A DNA stretch of 64,000 nt from Podaxis mareebaensis (lineage: Eukaryota; Basidiomycota; Agaricomycetes; Agaricales; Agaricaceae). The position numbers and the translations under genes are program-made. The DNA lies in the NCBI GenBank assembly GCA_018524725.1, contig JAEUWP010000353.1:60119-124118 (forward strand), in the 5' to 3' direction. The notes under the pieces were generated by a model. The model was not told where the DNA came from. It was given only the letters and a program-made list of their open reading frames with translations, and ran no database searches. Shown in pieces: positions 1 through 12,855 of this stretch; the stretch's first letter is position 1, and each line of letters begins with the position of its first letter.

Positions 1-535
1 TCTCATACGTCAATAATGGTACTTAGCAGCCGAAAAAAGAAAGAAAAAAAGCATCAGTGTTTTTTGCGACTGCCTACACATGCCACTGAAGCCAGCCACC
101 CTTCTTGAGACATTGGAAAAGGGCTTCCGTGTTCTTGAACACCAGGCATCATCAGCTCGGAAGACTGCTCCCGGGTCCCAACTGTCCAGATATGAAAAAA
201 TTACAACTGCGGATGAAGAATCACTCGAAACGGGTATCACTCCACCACGAATCACTCATTCTTAAGGTCAGTGGAACCAAGATTCAAGCATCAACTTTGT
301 CTGAAGAAGGTAGAAAACCTACTTGACTGTTTCCCCCGAAAAGATGTATCGTATACAAGTTAACCCTTATCCTTTCGCTTATAGAAGTCTTTTTGCATAA
401 TATAGTATGGGAATAATTTTTCTATTTCGAATGAATTTCTTTGGCGCTAAAACTGACCTCTTTGATAACCCATACTCTGCCATAACCCATAGCTCAACCC
501 TTCCACCGAGGGCTATTGGTTAAGAGAGAGGCGAC
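1..535. other. Left edge, no supported gene
   Basis: Nothing recognisable. A 61-codon ATG ORF on the plus strand (80-265) overlaps a minus-strand ORF of similar length, and neither carries a family signature or a convincing splice context. The area from 536 onward belongs to a duplicated block described separately. Confidence 0.4.
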
Positions 536-3095
536 TGTAGCGGCTCTCGAATCCAGGGTGGCTGGCAGGAGTGACGCTTCATCGCCATATGCCGTACAAC
601 TGTCAGTTACGACGACTTAGGGGTCAACTAGACGCCGGTTTATTTGAGGAATGTGCACAACCCACAAGTGTCTGAAAATAAAACAATGTTATGTACATAT
701 TCACCTCTTCATAAAACCTTTTCTTAGTCCCGCAACTGATATAGTTGGAGGGCTTGATCTGCTGCTGGTATGGTGGTCCACGTGCATCCAAGGTGACAAA
801 GATGCTCGGAATGCTCGGTCTCCATCATGAGAGATATCTACCCACTCCGAAACAATGGATGATACTAGGTGTGATACATAATCCCTACATAATGGGAGTT
901 GAACATTCAACTCCAACCAGGGTGCCGCAAAGTGATTGTCTATTAAAAATAATTCCAACTATTGCATTGGTTCAATTCCAGGTGTTGACCCAGCACGGAA
1001 CTGGCTCGAAAAAATACAAGGCAAAAGAAGGGAGAAACATACAAGTATCCTCAGCAAAAGTAGCGGACCTAACCCTGTTAGGTGCCCCCACCTCTTGCTA
1101 CACCAAACAAAAGTGAAGGGAGAAGCAACGAATTGTGGGGAACGGGAACGGGCTACCGTGGGAAATCGGTTAAAGTACAGGATTCATTAGTTGCGCGCGT
1201 AGTTACGTTTTGTCTGAGCTTCCACTGCAATGGATGTCATGGTCGATGACACCTCCGGGTCGCTCGCTCACTTAGCGAACTCACTCGCACTGCAAAACAT
1301 TGCACTATCACGTATCCCCTCTTTGGGCATACTAGCTCCAGAACTTGACTCGCAGGACCCCTGGTGTTCGAGGGTCTTAACCGAGCTCTTGGATCAATCA
1401 AGGCCCTGTCGTGGCAAGACCTGATGTCTTGCTCTCTTGCATTATTTTTGTCTGGAGCTAAATCTAGGAGTGAAGGCGCTACTCAATCCCGGTAGTGACG
1501 CTCACGATCGTTCCAGTGGACTTGGATGCTGCCCTATATTAGCTAGGTTGGAAGATGATACTTCACCCACCAACCCCGGAGTCCACAATGGATAGTACTG
1601 CTCAACTTAGCAGAATACTCCTCGTCGAAGCTATCGATCTTATCAGCCAAACGACTATCAGGGGCGTTTTGGTGGGCATCATAGTCGTCCTTTATATCCT
1701 CTGTGCCTGGTCACTCTACCCTGGGCTCAAAGGTCCGCACCGCCAACGACAGACTAGATTCACGTTTGTCTGTGCCTCTGTAGTGGTGATATGCAAAGTG
1801 GTTTCTTTCGCAATATATTCCCGGGCAGCCGAAATATCATATGCCAATAATAACAAATTTCCCGGAGGAGTGATCGCATATGAAACTCAGGATCCGGATA
1901 ACCAGCTATTGGAATTCACCGGTGCTGTCTTTGATGTTATCTCTGACTCTTTGGCGCCAGGAATACAGGTGCCGTGTCTGTTGCTCTCTTTATTGCCGAT
2001 GCTTCCTGATATCTCCGCTGTGTAGATCTGGCGTTTGTGGGTTATCTGGAGTGCAACACAATATGCCGTCATCATCATTATCCTACCTTCCTTACTCCTT
2101 CTCTCTTACGAAGGTAAGCTGATGCCAATTCTGCACCACATTTTGTATTGAAGAAGTTGAGGTACTAGCGATGAACTTTATAACGGGTTTCGAACAGCTT
2201 AGTCAAAGAGTCTTTCCCCAAGGTGCAGGCTTTGTTGCAGCCTTGGTTGCCGCCCTTGGGCTTGAGGCGGCGTTTACAATCCTTGTTACTACACTGGTGG
2301 TTGTGCGCCTCATGTTCGTACGGAGGCGCCATATCAACTTGATGGGTGGGTATGTTTCAGTGTCTACTTACCAGGATACGACAAGGCTCACTGCACCACA
2401 GGGACATCGGAAACTAGTGTGCAGTACATGAGTATTGCAGCGATGCTCGTTGAATCGTATGCCTTGGAATCTGCATGGTCCCTTGCAGCTGCGGCTCTAT
2501 ATGCTGTTAGAGCACCCATTAGTCCCTTATTCTTTTATTGTGACGTTGAGATCAAAGTGAGTTCATCGAATTCGGAAATGATGTCTTCCTCTGACAACGA
2601 CATATATCCTGTCTGAAAAGGTAATCGCGTACCTTCTTGTCGTTTATCGAGTTTCTACGGGACGAGCATGGAGCAGGCAAATGGAGCGCCAGATGAGTAG
2701 CTTACGGTGGAATCACAATACGTACTCCACCACTTCCGAAACAGCTACTCAAACCCCGGGTACCCCATCGAATACGATTGTAGACACCTCGTCAATGTCC
2801 CATTCACCTGTTTGATCGCAGGGGTTTGCAACGACTTGGAGAATCGACAAGGCGTGCGTGGAGTTCCGTTCGGATACGTAGTGCTAGGACTATGAACAAG
2901 CATTTATTGGGCTCTGGCAGCCAGATAGAGGGCGAGGGGAGTATACTTATTTAGAGATCGGCTTGGTATATTAATTCGTACTAGATTCATACTGCTACTG
3001 TAGGAGTTGGTGTAACCGGATCTGCCTTCGGTAGTAGAGGCTCCTCGGATTGGAAGTCCCTAGGGAGGAATGGTGCACCTGAACTTGGTGGTTCA
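536..3095 (+). repeat. Duplicated block A, parental copy
   Basis: About 2.5 kb, collinear with 35757-38135 in the same orientation. The match starts in the run that reads gcggctctcgaatccagg, covers about 1 kb upstream of membrane gene copy 1, the whole gene and its 3' flank, and ends inside the last exon of DUS2. Because the DUS2 gene is complete here and only its tail is present at the other site, this is the parental copy. Divergence includes many substitutions and small indels, so the event is not very recent. Confidence 0.85.
1588..2815 (+). CDS. Multi-TM membrane protein, copy 1 of 4
   Basis: Unnamed Agaricomycete-type integral membrane protein of about 340 residues with roughly seven hydrophobic segments; function unknown. 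Five introns are inferred. Exon 1 (ATG 1588) carries TM1 (GVLVGIIVVLYILCAW) and TM2. Splicing then gives the family motif IWRLWVIWSATQ, a segment ending LLLLSYE, the loop motif RLMFVRRRHINLMG, then MLVESYALESAWSL and a last segment VIAYLLVVYRV. The hydrophilic tail is rich in Ser, Thr and Pro and ends at TGA 2813-2815. An in-frame ATG lies upstream at 1555, but the alignment with copy 2 (start 36631) favours 1588. All exons join in frame, so the gene looks intact. It is closest to copy 2 and converges tail-to-tail with DUS2. Confidence 0.75.
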
Positions 3096-4641
3096 GGATT
3101 CTGAGTGTTTTGAGGGGTCGCGTAGGCACTGTCCTCCTCCGAAGAGACAGTAGAAACAGTTAAGGGCACGGCGGATGCAACGACTCCGTTCCCGTTTGTC
3201 GATACAGGATTCGTCACCGAACCATTCGTCGAAGCCGCGGCGGGAAGGTACATTCTTCTCAACCTTGGTGGATTCTTTTCAATGGCCTCGATGATTTGCC
3301 TCATCTCATCTTCACCTGTCCACTCGCCCACCAAATCTGTCATAGCGTCATACCCCTTTGCCTGCGAGAGCACCTGTCGGATTTTCGTAGACTCGGCTTT
3401 TTTAATGTTGACGCGGTCGCCTTTGAATTGTGCGACGCAGAATTTGGTGAGCCCCCAATGGTTGTCGAGGTACTTCGACTGTAATGGTCGTGTGAGAGAA
3501 TATGACTATGAAATTCCAAATAAAATACCCACCAGTCTGAAATAAGATGGTACCAACGTTTTGTCGAGGTCTACTAGAGGCTTATCAGAGAAGCACGTCG
3601 GGTTGGCTTCAGCAGCCCTCGCAATCATCACTGAATGCGCTCCTACAAACCCGTCCACCAATCAGACACCCATTCACCAGAAGATAAAAAAAATAAAAGG
3701 CAGATACACACCAGTAACCTCCCTCACCCGTCTCGCATCCTCCCACCCCTGACAATCCCCATTCTCCACAACTGCAATCCCCTTCCCAAGGCCCTCAACG
3801 AACTCCACAATCTCTCTCAACCTCTCCACCATCGCCCTCTCCCGGTCCCTCATATTCCTCGTACGACAATGCACAGTCAAACAACTAATCCCCGTCCCAC
3901 ATATCCTCTCCACCAGCTTCAACGTGTCCTCCTGCGAAGGCAACAGCCGAATCTTCGCAGACACTGTAATCTCCTCCGGCATGGCCTTTCTCAACGCGGT
4001 AAGAATGGCACAAAGCGTATCTGGATTCGTAAGCAACGCAGCACCCATCCCAGCATGCGTCGAGAAGGGTTTCGGACACCCGCAGTTGAGGTCGATCCCA
4101 GAAACGTCCTGCATGACAGTTTTTGCCGCTTGGACTGCTAATTCTGGGTCGGCCGAGCCGATCTGGTAGATGAGGTAGGGTTTTTCGATGGGGTGGGTTG
4201 TGAAGATGGCACGGGAGACTCCGTTGTAGGATATAACTCCCGTTACAGCTGGTTAAGAAAATATGAGCATGCCAAGTGAGGGGAGGTGGATGAGGGAGTT
4301 TGCGCACGATTGACTTCACGTTTAGCATGCAGAATAGCTTTGTCGACTATTTCTGGACCCCAGACCATAGTGGCACCATGTTTGAGCGCAAAGAGCCTGG
4401 TTGGTACTGGAAGCTCATTAACGATAAATCAACGGGGGGTGTGATCTGATTGCTTACAAGCACCGGACCGAACCATTGGCGCAAGAAATACACCATTCTT
4501 GTAATCTTCGGACGTGAGATGATCTAGTTTTTGTTTCTTCTGTGGCCGGGGAGAGAGCTCTGGAGAACGCGAGCGACGGGACATTCTAGCAAGTAAAGAA
4601 CGAAAGGAGCGATAGAAATTATGGAGAGATGTTGAGGGCAT
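2987..4641 (-). CDS. DUS2: tRNA-dihydrouridine synthase 2
   Basis: FMN-dependent reductase that reduces a D-loop uridine of tRNA (position 20 in the Dus2/Smm1 family). Spliced exons give the N-terminal barrel motif FLAPMVRSGALPTRLFALK, then PYLIYQIGSADPELA and the hallmark GIDLNCGCPKPFS with the active-site Cys, followed by TVHCRTRNMRDRERA, VENGDCQGWED and MIARAAEANPTCF. A helical C-terminal tRNA-binding region follows (WGLTKFCVAQFKGDR) and then a Ser/Pro/Thr-rich tail. Four introns are inferred and the protein is about 480 residues. The ATG at 4641 is chosen; the first 25 residues are Arg/Ser-rich without acidic residues, and a second Met (MSRRSRSPEL) follows 19 codons later. The 3' end was copied to 38.03-38.13 kb. 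Confidence 0.93.
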
Positions 4642-4927
4642 TGCCAATTGGCTAGTCGCTTTCCAAGTTTGTCACTACGCATCAGTGCCAAATGACTTGT
4701 GCTGGCCATCACCTTCTCACGCAAACATCAGCCCACGCCAATTGTCAAGGAAATAAATTAATGATAATGTGCATTGCTCTGCTTTTAACAACATCCACAG
4801 CGACTCGACCTATCCCAGGTCATGCTGGTCGCGTACACTAGGTAGGAATCAACTAGTAACAGACTCGAAGCGAAGCAATTAAACCAGGAAAGAAACAACT
4901 CTGAAGCCCATATTTTAAATCCACAGC

Positions 4928-6952
4928 TTATTTCCGCTTCTTGAGGCCGTTGTCATCCTTCTTGTCATCACCGGCAGCTGCAACAGGGGCGGTTTCAGTC
5001 TTTGTCTTGTCATCAGGAGTGGGAGCATCGGTCTTCTTGGTAGACTAAACGGAAAGTCAGTCAAGAGAATTGATATTTTCCAGCCGTCACAACTCACCTT
5101 GGTAACAACGGGTTTCTGGGAGCCACCGATGAGGCCAAGGAAGGCACCAAGCATACCAAAGATAGTGAAGAGAGCAGCAGCCAAAGCGGCACCAGTTTCG
5201 GGTTGCGACTTGAAAGCATCGACAGGGTCCTCCTTGACATGGTCAACAAAGTTGAGAACCTTGCTGCGAATGAAGCCAACAGGGTCTTCCTTGAAGCTAA
5301 GCTCCTCATCGTCCTCGTCGGCATCCGCAGGCTTGTCAGCCTTGCTCTCAAGAGGCTTCTTAATCTCGAAGGTCTCGGCGGCCAACTTCTTGGCGTCCTC
5401 GACGGAGTGACCAACGTACAAGTTATCGAAGAGAATGTCCTCGGTCATGGTCCAGAGCTCAATGCCAACACCGCCCTGATGTCAAGGTTAGCATAGCGTC
5501 CCATCAACGACTCTAAATTACGCACAATCTTGGGGAGACTCTTAACAGGGGTGAGGTCCTCGAAGTAGTTGGGGTTGGGGATCTTGCGAGGTGCCCAAGG
5601 GCCCTTGTAGGCAGGGTTGTCGATCATGGGTGCATACCACTTGCCCTTGTAGTTGGGGTTGGCTTTCATCGGGCTACAGAAGCATCAGCCAAGGCCTGGT
5701 CAGTGAGTAATAGATGTACGTACCGTTTCCATTCACCGCATCCAGAAACTTCAGAGCACTTGGGGTTGGGGATGGTGGGTGCAATCCAGTCACCGTCTTC
5801 CTCGTCGTCCCATTCCTCAGGCTTGGTGGCATCGGGATCGGGGATAGTCAAAGGTTCATCATCCAGCCAGTCCTCAGGTTTGGTAGCCTCCTCATCGGGG
5901 ATTTCGTAGGGTGCATCCTCGTCCCAGTCTTCAGGCTATGATTCAAACATATAAGCAAGGACTGTGACCAGACATGGCACAAGACATACCTTGGTTGCCT
6001 CGGGATCGGGGATCTTGGCTTCTTCAACCCAGTCTTCGGGCTTCTTGTCCTCAGGGTCATCAATCTCCTTTGGTGGGTTCACAGAAGGCTCAAAGTCCTC
6101 GAGAAGGTTGCCGGTCTTGTCCGTCTCGCCGTTGATGAGAACATTGTATGTATTGTTAGGGCTACAGGTGAATCATTTAGACCATGATACAGAACTGGAA
6201 CAATAGAAACACGTACTGAACAACAAGGGTATAAAGGTTGGTGAGCTTCTCAATAGTGGGTCTTGGAGCGAATTTGAGGTGCTTCTCCTCAACCTCACCC
6301 GTCTTCGGGCTCTTATGACGGAAAATGAAATGCACCTACAACCACATTTCGTCAACAAACAATCCAGCCAACTCGCCACAAGAACCCAAACCTACCTTTG
6401 TACCAGGGCAGGTCAAATCTGGTCCAAACATAACAACCCACGGTGTGGTGTCCGAGAACTCCTTTCCACTAGTCTGGAAGCCATCCTCCAACAGCTTAAC
6501 ATACCCACCACCACAGTTACCACCCTTCTGGTACTTAACCTCGTATTGCACAACCAAAGGCTTGTCGCTGAAATCAATCGGCTTCTCAAACGGCGCAGAA
6601 ATAGCATGATGCGCAGCCTTGGTCTTTGCAACGAGACCCTTGTCACCCTCAATGACTACCAAAGACGGTTCCTCGACTTCCCATTTGCCGACATAGGAGA
6701 ATGTTTCGGTGCCGACGTGGTTCTTCTTAGTTGCCTCCGAGGGTGTCCAGCGGTCTGCCCAGTCTTCGGTGAACTGTTCGAGGAAGGGGGCCTTGATCTC
6801 GGTGGGCTGTATGCATGGGTGTGAATTAGAGTTGAGTGAAATTGACGTCGGTGAAAAGACGGTACCTTGAAATTGGGCTTTGGGGATTCCTCGGTGTTAG
6901 CCAAGGCGCCAGAGGCGGCAAGAGCAATGACGGAGATCGTTACACTTCGCAT
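4928..6952 (-). CDS. CNX1: Calnexin (ER membrane lectin chaperone)
   Basis: ER chaperone that retains monoglucosylated glycoproteins for folding. The N-terminus [18 protein letters not shown] is a signal peptide. The lectin part shows [13 protein letters not shown] and [11 protein letters not shown]. Next come the P-domain repeats of both types: several Pro-Asp, Lys-Pro-Glu-Asp-Trp type units around 5790-6060 on the plus map, then [18 protein letters not shown] and [12 protein letters not shown]. After [17 protein letters not shown] there is a single TM segment ([20 protein letters not shown]) and a short cytosolic Lys/Asp-rich tail ending KKRK. That tail needs the last intron (about 5045-5097) removed; the stop is TAA at 4928-4930. 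About six introns. Confidence 0.96.
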
Positions 6953-7242
6953 GGTGTACGAAGGACCGGGAGACAGGAGACGGCGAGACTACGGAGAGTA
7001 GAGTGAAGGAAGTGGAGATGTGTAATTGCCTGCCCTTGCTTTCCTAAATACTGCACTTGCACCTCGCACATACGTGGCATTCTTCTGGCACCTACTAATC
7101 TCCCAGAATCACGTGATCCTCATTCCGCGCTCAAGAACAGGACGCGTCCTCGCTTCCCGATTCCTCTGTTCGTTCCTTGTTCATATGGAAAGCATAAAGT
7201 ACGAGTATACACAAAAAGACACGAAATCTACACCTTATACAT

Positions 7243-10200
7243 CTACCCAAGCAGATCGGCATGTCCAGACGCAGAGAGCGCAAGCTGCAAGAATGACGTG
7301 TCAGTATCATTCATGAAACATCTCCGTTTCCCAGGGCCGCCAAATAAAAAGAAAGCGGCCGCTCGGATTCGGATGCATCATGCACGTTGTATGATGTCGG
7401 CCACTCACCACAAACTCATCGTCCAAATATTTGGACACTGCAATTTGATCTCCAAGACCCTTTCGTCGTCGTGTCTTGAGCACCAAGTCCCTAGCTAACG
7501 CTTGTCCAGATGCAGGTTCCAGAGGACGTAGCTTAATACTAGTATCCGTGGGATCGCCTGGAAGTTACAACATCGTCACGCGGGTAGGTCAGCAACCTTT
7601 GCGTGAGAAGCTGGAGAAGAGTGAGGAAGACGAAGACGCACCTGGGACGATAGACCAGTGATCGAAGATTTGCAAACAGAAGGCCTGGCCTTGTGTAGCC
7701 GTTCTCAAATCCGTCTCAAACCCATTAGCATCAATAACAGGAATCAATGCCTTGACAGTATAAAGCGGCGATCCTGCCTTTGGGATATCCTGCGTCACAT
7801 GCCCACGACGTCTCGCAAGGACAGTATACACCGCAGAAATACAATCCGCCGGTGCCTGGACCTCCACGTAGTACACAGGTTCCATCAATCTCGGCGTCGC
7901 CTGTTTCAAAAAGGGGATATTAATCATGCGGCTCAAGTTCCTGAACAAAGAAAAATTCCCACCATGAGGAAAGACGAATAGCAGACTCGTCGAGCCGTGG
8001 GCACGATTTGGCCTCCTCCGCGGAAGATTGGTTCTTGTGCGAGACTTGCATCGAGCAATCTGAACTTCACATTCCTCATCGCTATAGAATGGGACAGAGT
8101 AAAATGTAAGTTCCACGCCAGCATTCTTAGGGGTGTATGACAGTTATTTTTGTCCACTTACGTTCATCACATAACGGACCCTCTCGAGCGCCCCACTGGA
8201 AGCCCTGCTTAATATGTTCTTTCACAGTGCCGAGAAGCTTCTTATCGACCTACAAAATTGCGATAAGCTGTCAGAAACACAAACCCGAGTTATGAATTAC
8301 GAAAATCGCGAAACCATACCTGTGATGGAAGCGTATCGTCAAGGAGAACGTTAGGCCCACTATCATGGGGTCCGAACGCCCATATCGACCGCGAAGCAAG
8401 CAAGTCCCACTGATACTTCTCCTCAAAGAACTTGCCCCGATCCTTCGCAGACATCTTCATCGTCACCCTTCCTCTCTCAATATCTTCCGCAATACCACGT
8501 TCAAGCGGTTCCGCAATCATAGTGATCTTATTCCTGCATCGACCCGTCAGAAGCAAAGCGGGAGATAAATAACAACGTACTTCTTATTCGGCGTATCAGC
8601 ATAACATTTTAGCGCACTCGTCTCCAACACCGTCTCGCAGAACTTCGTCACCGGATCCGACACCTTAATCTCAATCTCCGAAAACAACCTCCTCAAGTCA
8701 TGCATCACACAATCCAAATACAGCTCCCCTGTCCCGATTAACACATGCTCTCCACTTTCTTCTACCTTGGTCGAGACCAGCGGGTATGATTTGTTGATAC
8801 TCCTCAATCCTGCAAGCATTTTCGGCAACTCCGAAGGTGCAATAGGTTCGATGGCAATTTTAAGTACGGATTCGGTGATGTGCTTTATGGGACGGAAGAT
8901 GTATAGATCGTCGTCGATGGAAGTTGATGCGAGGGTCGCAGTTTTAGATATGGAGACGTCGACGCCACCAATGAGGACGAGGTTTCCGGCGGGGATCTCT
9001 TCTGCAGGGATGAAGTATCTGCATACCGCGTTAACGTCAGCGCCGTGAGATGCGTGTATTAACAAACGCACCGAGCTTCACTGATCCACAAATCTTCAAC
9101 GGTGGCCCTCATCATATCCTCCTCATCCTCTGGTGAATATTCTTCTCCCAACACTTTGACCTCAACGCCTTTCTTCAACGTTCCACTCATCACACGGCCG
9201 AAAGCTCTGAAAGATTGTGCGTCCGTTGTATGATATAATTTCGTTACTTGCACCATAATGGGCCCATCTGGATCGCACGACTTCATTGAAATCGCCAGTT
9301 CGGAATTCTGAGGGCCAGTATAGGTACGCTCAACCTATTCCCAAGGTCGTTAGCAACCCAGAAACGATAGATTACATCCAAAGCTCACCTTAGCTGCAGC
9401 ATTCTCAACGGGCGAAGGAATATGCTCTACAATCACATCCACCAAACCCGTCGAAGGTCCAAAGAATTGATCCAGGACAACCTTCAACAACGGCCGCACG
9501 TCCATCTTATACACTACAGGCTTCAACGTGATTCCAAGTGAAGCCAAAGTCTCCTTCAGAGCATCCGTATCTTCACTTAACACGTGGCTGTAAATCTTGT
9601 ACAAGGGGTTGAGGATGAAGTGGACAAATGTGCGGTTCTGTTCGGGGTCGGCCTGTTTGCGCGTGAAACGCCGTGTCTCTTCATTAAAGTAAATGTCGCC
9701 CCAAAGACGTGCGGCGAACGCATTGACATCGAGTTTACCTATACAGTACCGTCATAAAGAAGAATTGCCAGAAAACAGGGGGAAAACACACCGTATGTGT
9801 CTGCATACAACTTTGCGAATGATCGCAAAGTGAAACAGTAATTCATATCTGTACTCGCAAATGCAACATTCCCATTCTCTGGGCTCAAGCGAAGTTCTGG
9901 GTCGGGATCGATATTGCTGTCCAAGGGGGGCCCCACTACTTCAATATAAATACAAGGACCGATAGCGGAGAGACGCACCTGATGAATGTATTGATTTCTT
10001 CAATAGTGTGTTTGATCTTATAGTATGCATCGGCGGGTTTGATACGAAGCTCGAGGATGAGTCTGTCGATTTTGTTCACGACAAGTGTAATTTTGATACC
10101 TTCTTGCAAAGCATGTCGAATGATATGTTCAGCCCCAACCATGAGCTATCAAATCATTGAGTGACAAGGCTGTAACTGGAAAGAACAGACCCTTACTCCT

Positions 10201-11109
10201 TCGACTACGTCGACGACGAGCAGTATGCCGTCCGCGAGACGCATAGCCGCTGCGACTTCGTCGACAAAGTTGACGTGCCCCGGTGTATCGATGAGATGGA
10301 CGAGATGTGATTTTCCGGAGGTGGTTTGGAGGATGAGTGACATAGGAGATGATTTGATAGAAACTTCGCGTTCTCGAGAAAGGACGTGAGTGTCGGTATA
10401 CCGTACCTGAGTGTCCAATTCCCAAATCAATGACTAGAAACCAGGAATACAACGATCAAGCGCACCAGTTTATCTGCATCCCACACCAACTTGTGTGTCT
10501 CAAAAACTAGCATATCCATAAGCGCCGTCTTTCCATGGTGCAAATGCCCCACAACAGCGACATTGCGAACCATCTCCGGAAACGCGGTCATATTCAATAG
10601 AAACCTAGGACCTCGTTAACCTTAAGCCCCGAGTGAATATAAGTCGCCCGACATACCCTTTGTCAAAACGCGTCTCTGGCATATCCTTCTCTTCTACCGT
10701 CCATTTTCGCACCTTGATGGGTGCAACTATTGGTTCGGAGAGTGGTTGGGCATCTTCCTCTTGCACCAATGTCTCGACATCTGCCCCATATACTTCGCTC
10801 GCGGTGGGATAGTATTGTTTGTCCTCATGTAGAACGACAGCCTTGTGTGTCGGTTCCTCTGCTAAGGAAAACGTATGAGCAATCAGATGGTATGTATGGT
10901 ATGGGCTCGTACGCACCGTCAACTTCCATAAGCGCCATTCCAGTATCCTGTTCTTGCATGGGTTCGTCATCATAGCCCTCAAGAGGCGCAGCGGCTCCAG
11001 ACGGCTGCTGGATATACTGGTTCTGATTCAACTCCTCGTCCTCCTCATCGGTGTCTAGGTCAGCGCCAATATAGTTTCCGAACTCGTCATAATCCTCCAG
11101 AGAAGCCAT
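7243..11109 (-). CDS. SNU114: U5 snRNP GTPase Snu114 (EFTUD2)
   Basis: EF-2-like GTPase of the U5 snRNP that controls Brr2 during spliceosome activation and disassembly. The acidic N-terminus [18 protein letters not shown] is diagnostic. The G domain has an intact P-loop [14 protein letters not shown], the G3 motif [13 protein letters not shown] and the G4 motif VNKIDRL. EF-2 domains II-V follow, including [18 protein letters not shown] and the C-terminal [10 protein letters not shown]. The true C-terminus lies in a 14-codon last exon ([13 protein letters not shown], stop TAG at 7243-7245) reached by an intron spanning 7285-7408; without it the frame reads through unrelated sequence. About 980 residues and many introns. 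It is divergent from prefoldin subunit 1. Confidence 0.96.
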
Positions 11110-11305
11110 TTTTCAGAGAATTGAATCCCAGCGAGTGAGTACGTGTGCTGTATAATACAGCAAGAGGAGGGGTAGTGAGTATATGAGAGTTGAAGGCACG
11201 CGAATATTTTGTTGGTGTGGTGTTCGCCAGAAACGTCACACACTTGCGTTACGCGTCTTGATCTCAGCGCTTCATCCCAGTCTTACTCACCCACAACGCA
11301 CCACA
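11110..11305. promoter_or_regulatory. Bidirectional promoter, SNU114 / prefoldin 1
   Basis: Only 196 bp separate the two divergent start codons, so both promoters must overlap or lie within this interval. No clear TATA box was seen for either direction. Inference from spacing. Confidence 0.5.
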
Positions 11306-11901
11306 ATGTCGACGCTCTCGGATGAAACTCTGCGCAAGGTCAATCCAAACGACACCTTGCTCCCCAATCCTCTGAACTCAAGATAATGCTCGTCAGATCT
11401 TGGTACAAATCCAACAAACGGCCGTCCAGTCCCAACGCGCACTGAACATCTCAATGCAACAAACTGCTGCCAAGGAACGCGAGCGGAGGATTTTACAACT
11501 AACAATCAAAGAGATTAGCTCAATGGATGAGGATGTGCACTTGTACAAGGGAGTCGGCAAGATGTACTAAATCCCTGGGTTGTTATCGACGTGATGCTTA
11601 TGTGACCGATTTCAGGTTTATGATGGAACCCCACAAAACCATGGTCAACGATCTTAAGAACCAGGAGAAGGAGCTAACTGAAGATATCAATAACCTGAAT
11701 AAAAAGGTTGGTTGACTTGCTTGCGGAAGGGGGCATGCTCATAAATACACGTCAGGCCAAATTCCTTGAGAAACAATTCAATGATGCTCAAGCACAACTA
11801 CGTGATATCGTACGTCTACTGTCATTTGTAATTATCGTTTCCGCATTCCGTATGCTTACGGTTTAATGCCACAGTTCCATCATGCACCAAAACAGCAATA
11901 G
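11306..11901 (+). CDS. PFD1: Prefoldin subunit 1 (beta-type)
   Basis: Beta subunit of the hexameric prefoldin chaperone that hands actin and tubulin to the CCT chaperonin. It is about 115 residues from five short exons: MSTLSDETLRK, then ILVQIQQTAVQSQRALNI through EDVHLYKGVGKM, FMMEPHKTMVNDLKNQEKEL, AKFLEKQFNDAQAQLRDI and FHHAPKQQ. The order is helix, two beta hairpins (the YKGVGKMF stretch matches the conserved Y-GVG-MF of Pfdn1), helix. Some donor sites (GTCAAT, GTACTA) are weaker than the usual GTRNGT, but every junction restores the family frame. Stop TAG at 11899-11901. Confidence 0.9.
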
Positions 11902-12013
11902 AATATGTGCATATATGCCCTTAATGACGCTGCCTGTCCAGCGATCGTGTGTCTACCGCTGTCCGACCTTAAGTTCTCGATGAGATAAAGGGTCCCGACT
12001 TTGACTTGATCAC

Positions 12014-12035
12014 TTTTTTTTTTTTTTTTTTTTTT
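12014..12035. repeat. 22-nt T homopolymer
   Basis: Uninterrupted T run (an A run on the minus strand). Read on the minus strand it could mark the 3' end of an old retroposed sequence, but no parent transcript or target-site duplication was recognised, so slippage is the simpler explanation. Confidence 0.9.
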
Positions 12036-12830
12036 GCTTGCAGCCTTTCTATTAAACTTGACAGACAGCAGGGTCTTTGACTAATCTTTCGCAAAGGAAT
12101 GTCCCTTGCGAAGACCTCCATAGTTAGAGCATGCCCCAGGCACTGTTCCCTCGTGCGCCGGGACAAATCCACCGTCAAGGTGCCTTTTCTGGCTGCATAT
12201 GGTCACATCTTCTCACAATGCAAAATTGCGATTGGAAGATCGACGGACATAATGCTACTTAGCCTCTTGCCGAACATGTCTGGCTCAGCACAAAAATAGC
12301 GATATAACTCCGTCGATCCCATCATCCACGCCCAGTTCACCGTTGGCTGATAGGTCGGCCTCAAGCTGATCGGTCAAGAAAAACGCCTCGAGCAAGCGCT
12401 AATTGAAACCGGGATCTGATGTTCCGTGACAGTAAACCCGGACGTTTCAGACACGTCCACGCTGTAATCAAGGTACGACATCATTCTTCTCTAGCATATT
12501 CCCCCCCTTGGATCAGCGAAGTGAAGCTTCGTACGCACAAGACTGAATGATACCTACGGGCCGTACTCAAGAACCATTGACGAACTCTCACCAATGATGG
12601 GTCTAGGCTTGTCCAAAGAGTTCCCCGTGTGTCTCCATGCCGGCCTTTGTACTCTAATTATTTCTTCAAGCCATCTATCTTCTTTCAATCCGTCAAGTTG
12701 GAGACAAGGATGATGTGTCAACCCATATCGATGGACAGTTCCCCCTGGGCATGGGTCTCACGAAGTGTCAGCATACTCATTCATACGTCCAGCCAAGAAC
12801 CTTCCTAAATCCTACTCGAAGAGCTCATGC

Positions 12831-12855
12831 GAGCTCGAGTATTAAACTCGAGCTC
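12831..12855. repeat. Perfect inverted repeat with 5-nt loop
   Basis: GAGCTCGAGT, spacer ATTAA, ACTCGAGCTC: 10-bp arms with no mismatch, about 95 bp before the GH128 start codon. The GAGCTC hexamer occurs once more just upstream (12821-12826). It could form a cruciform or a 5' UTR hairpin, or be a site for a dimeric regulator. Confidence 0.85.

Noticed and set aside
12014..12350. Retroposed sequence or Pol III gene ending at the T run
   Set aside because: No A/B boxes, no parent RNA and no target-site duplication could be recognised.
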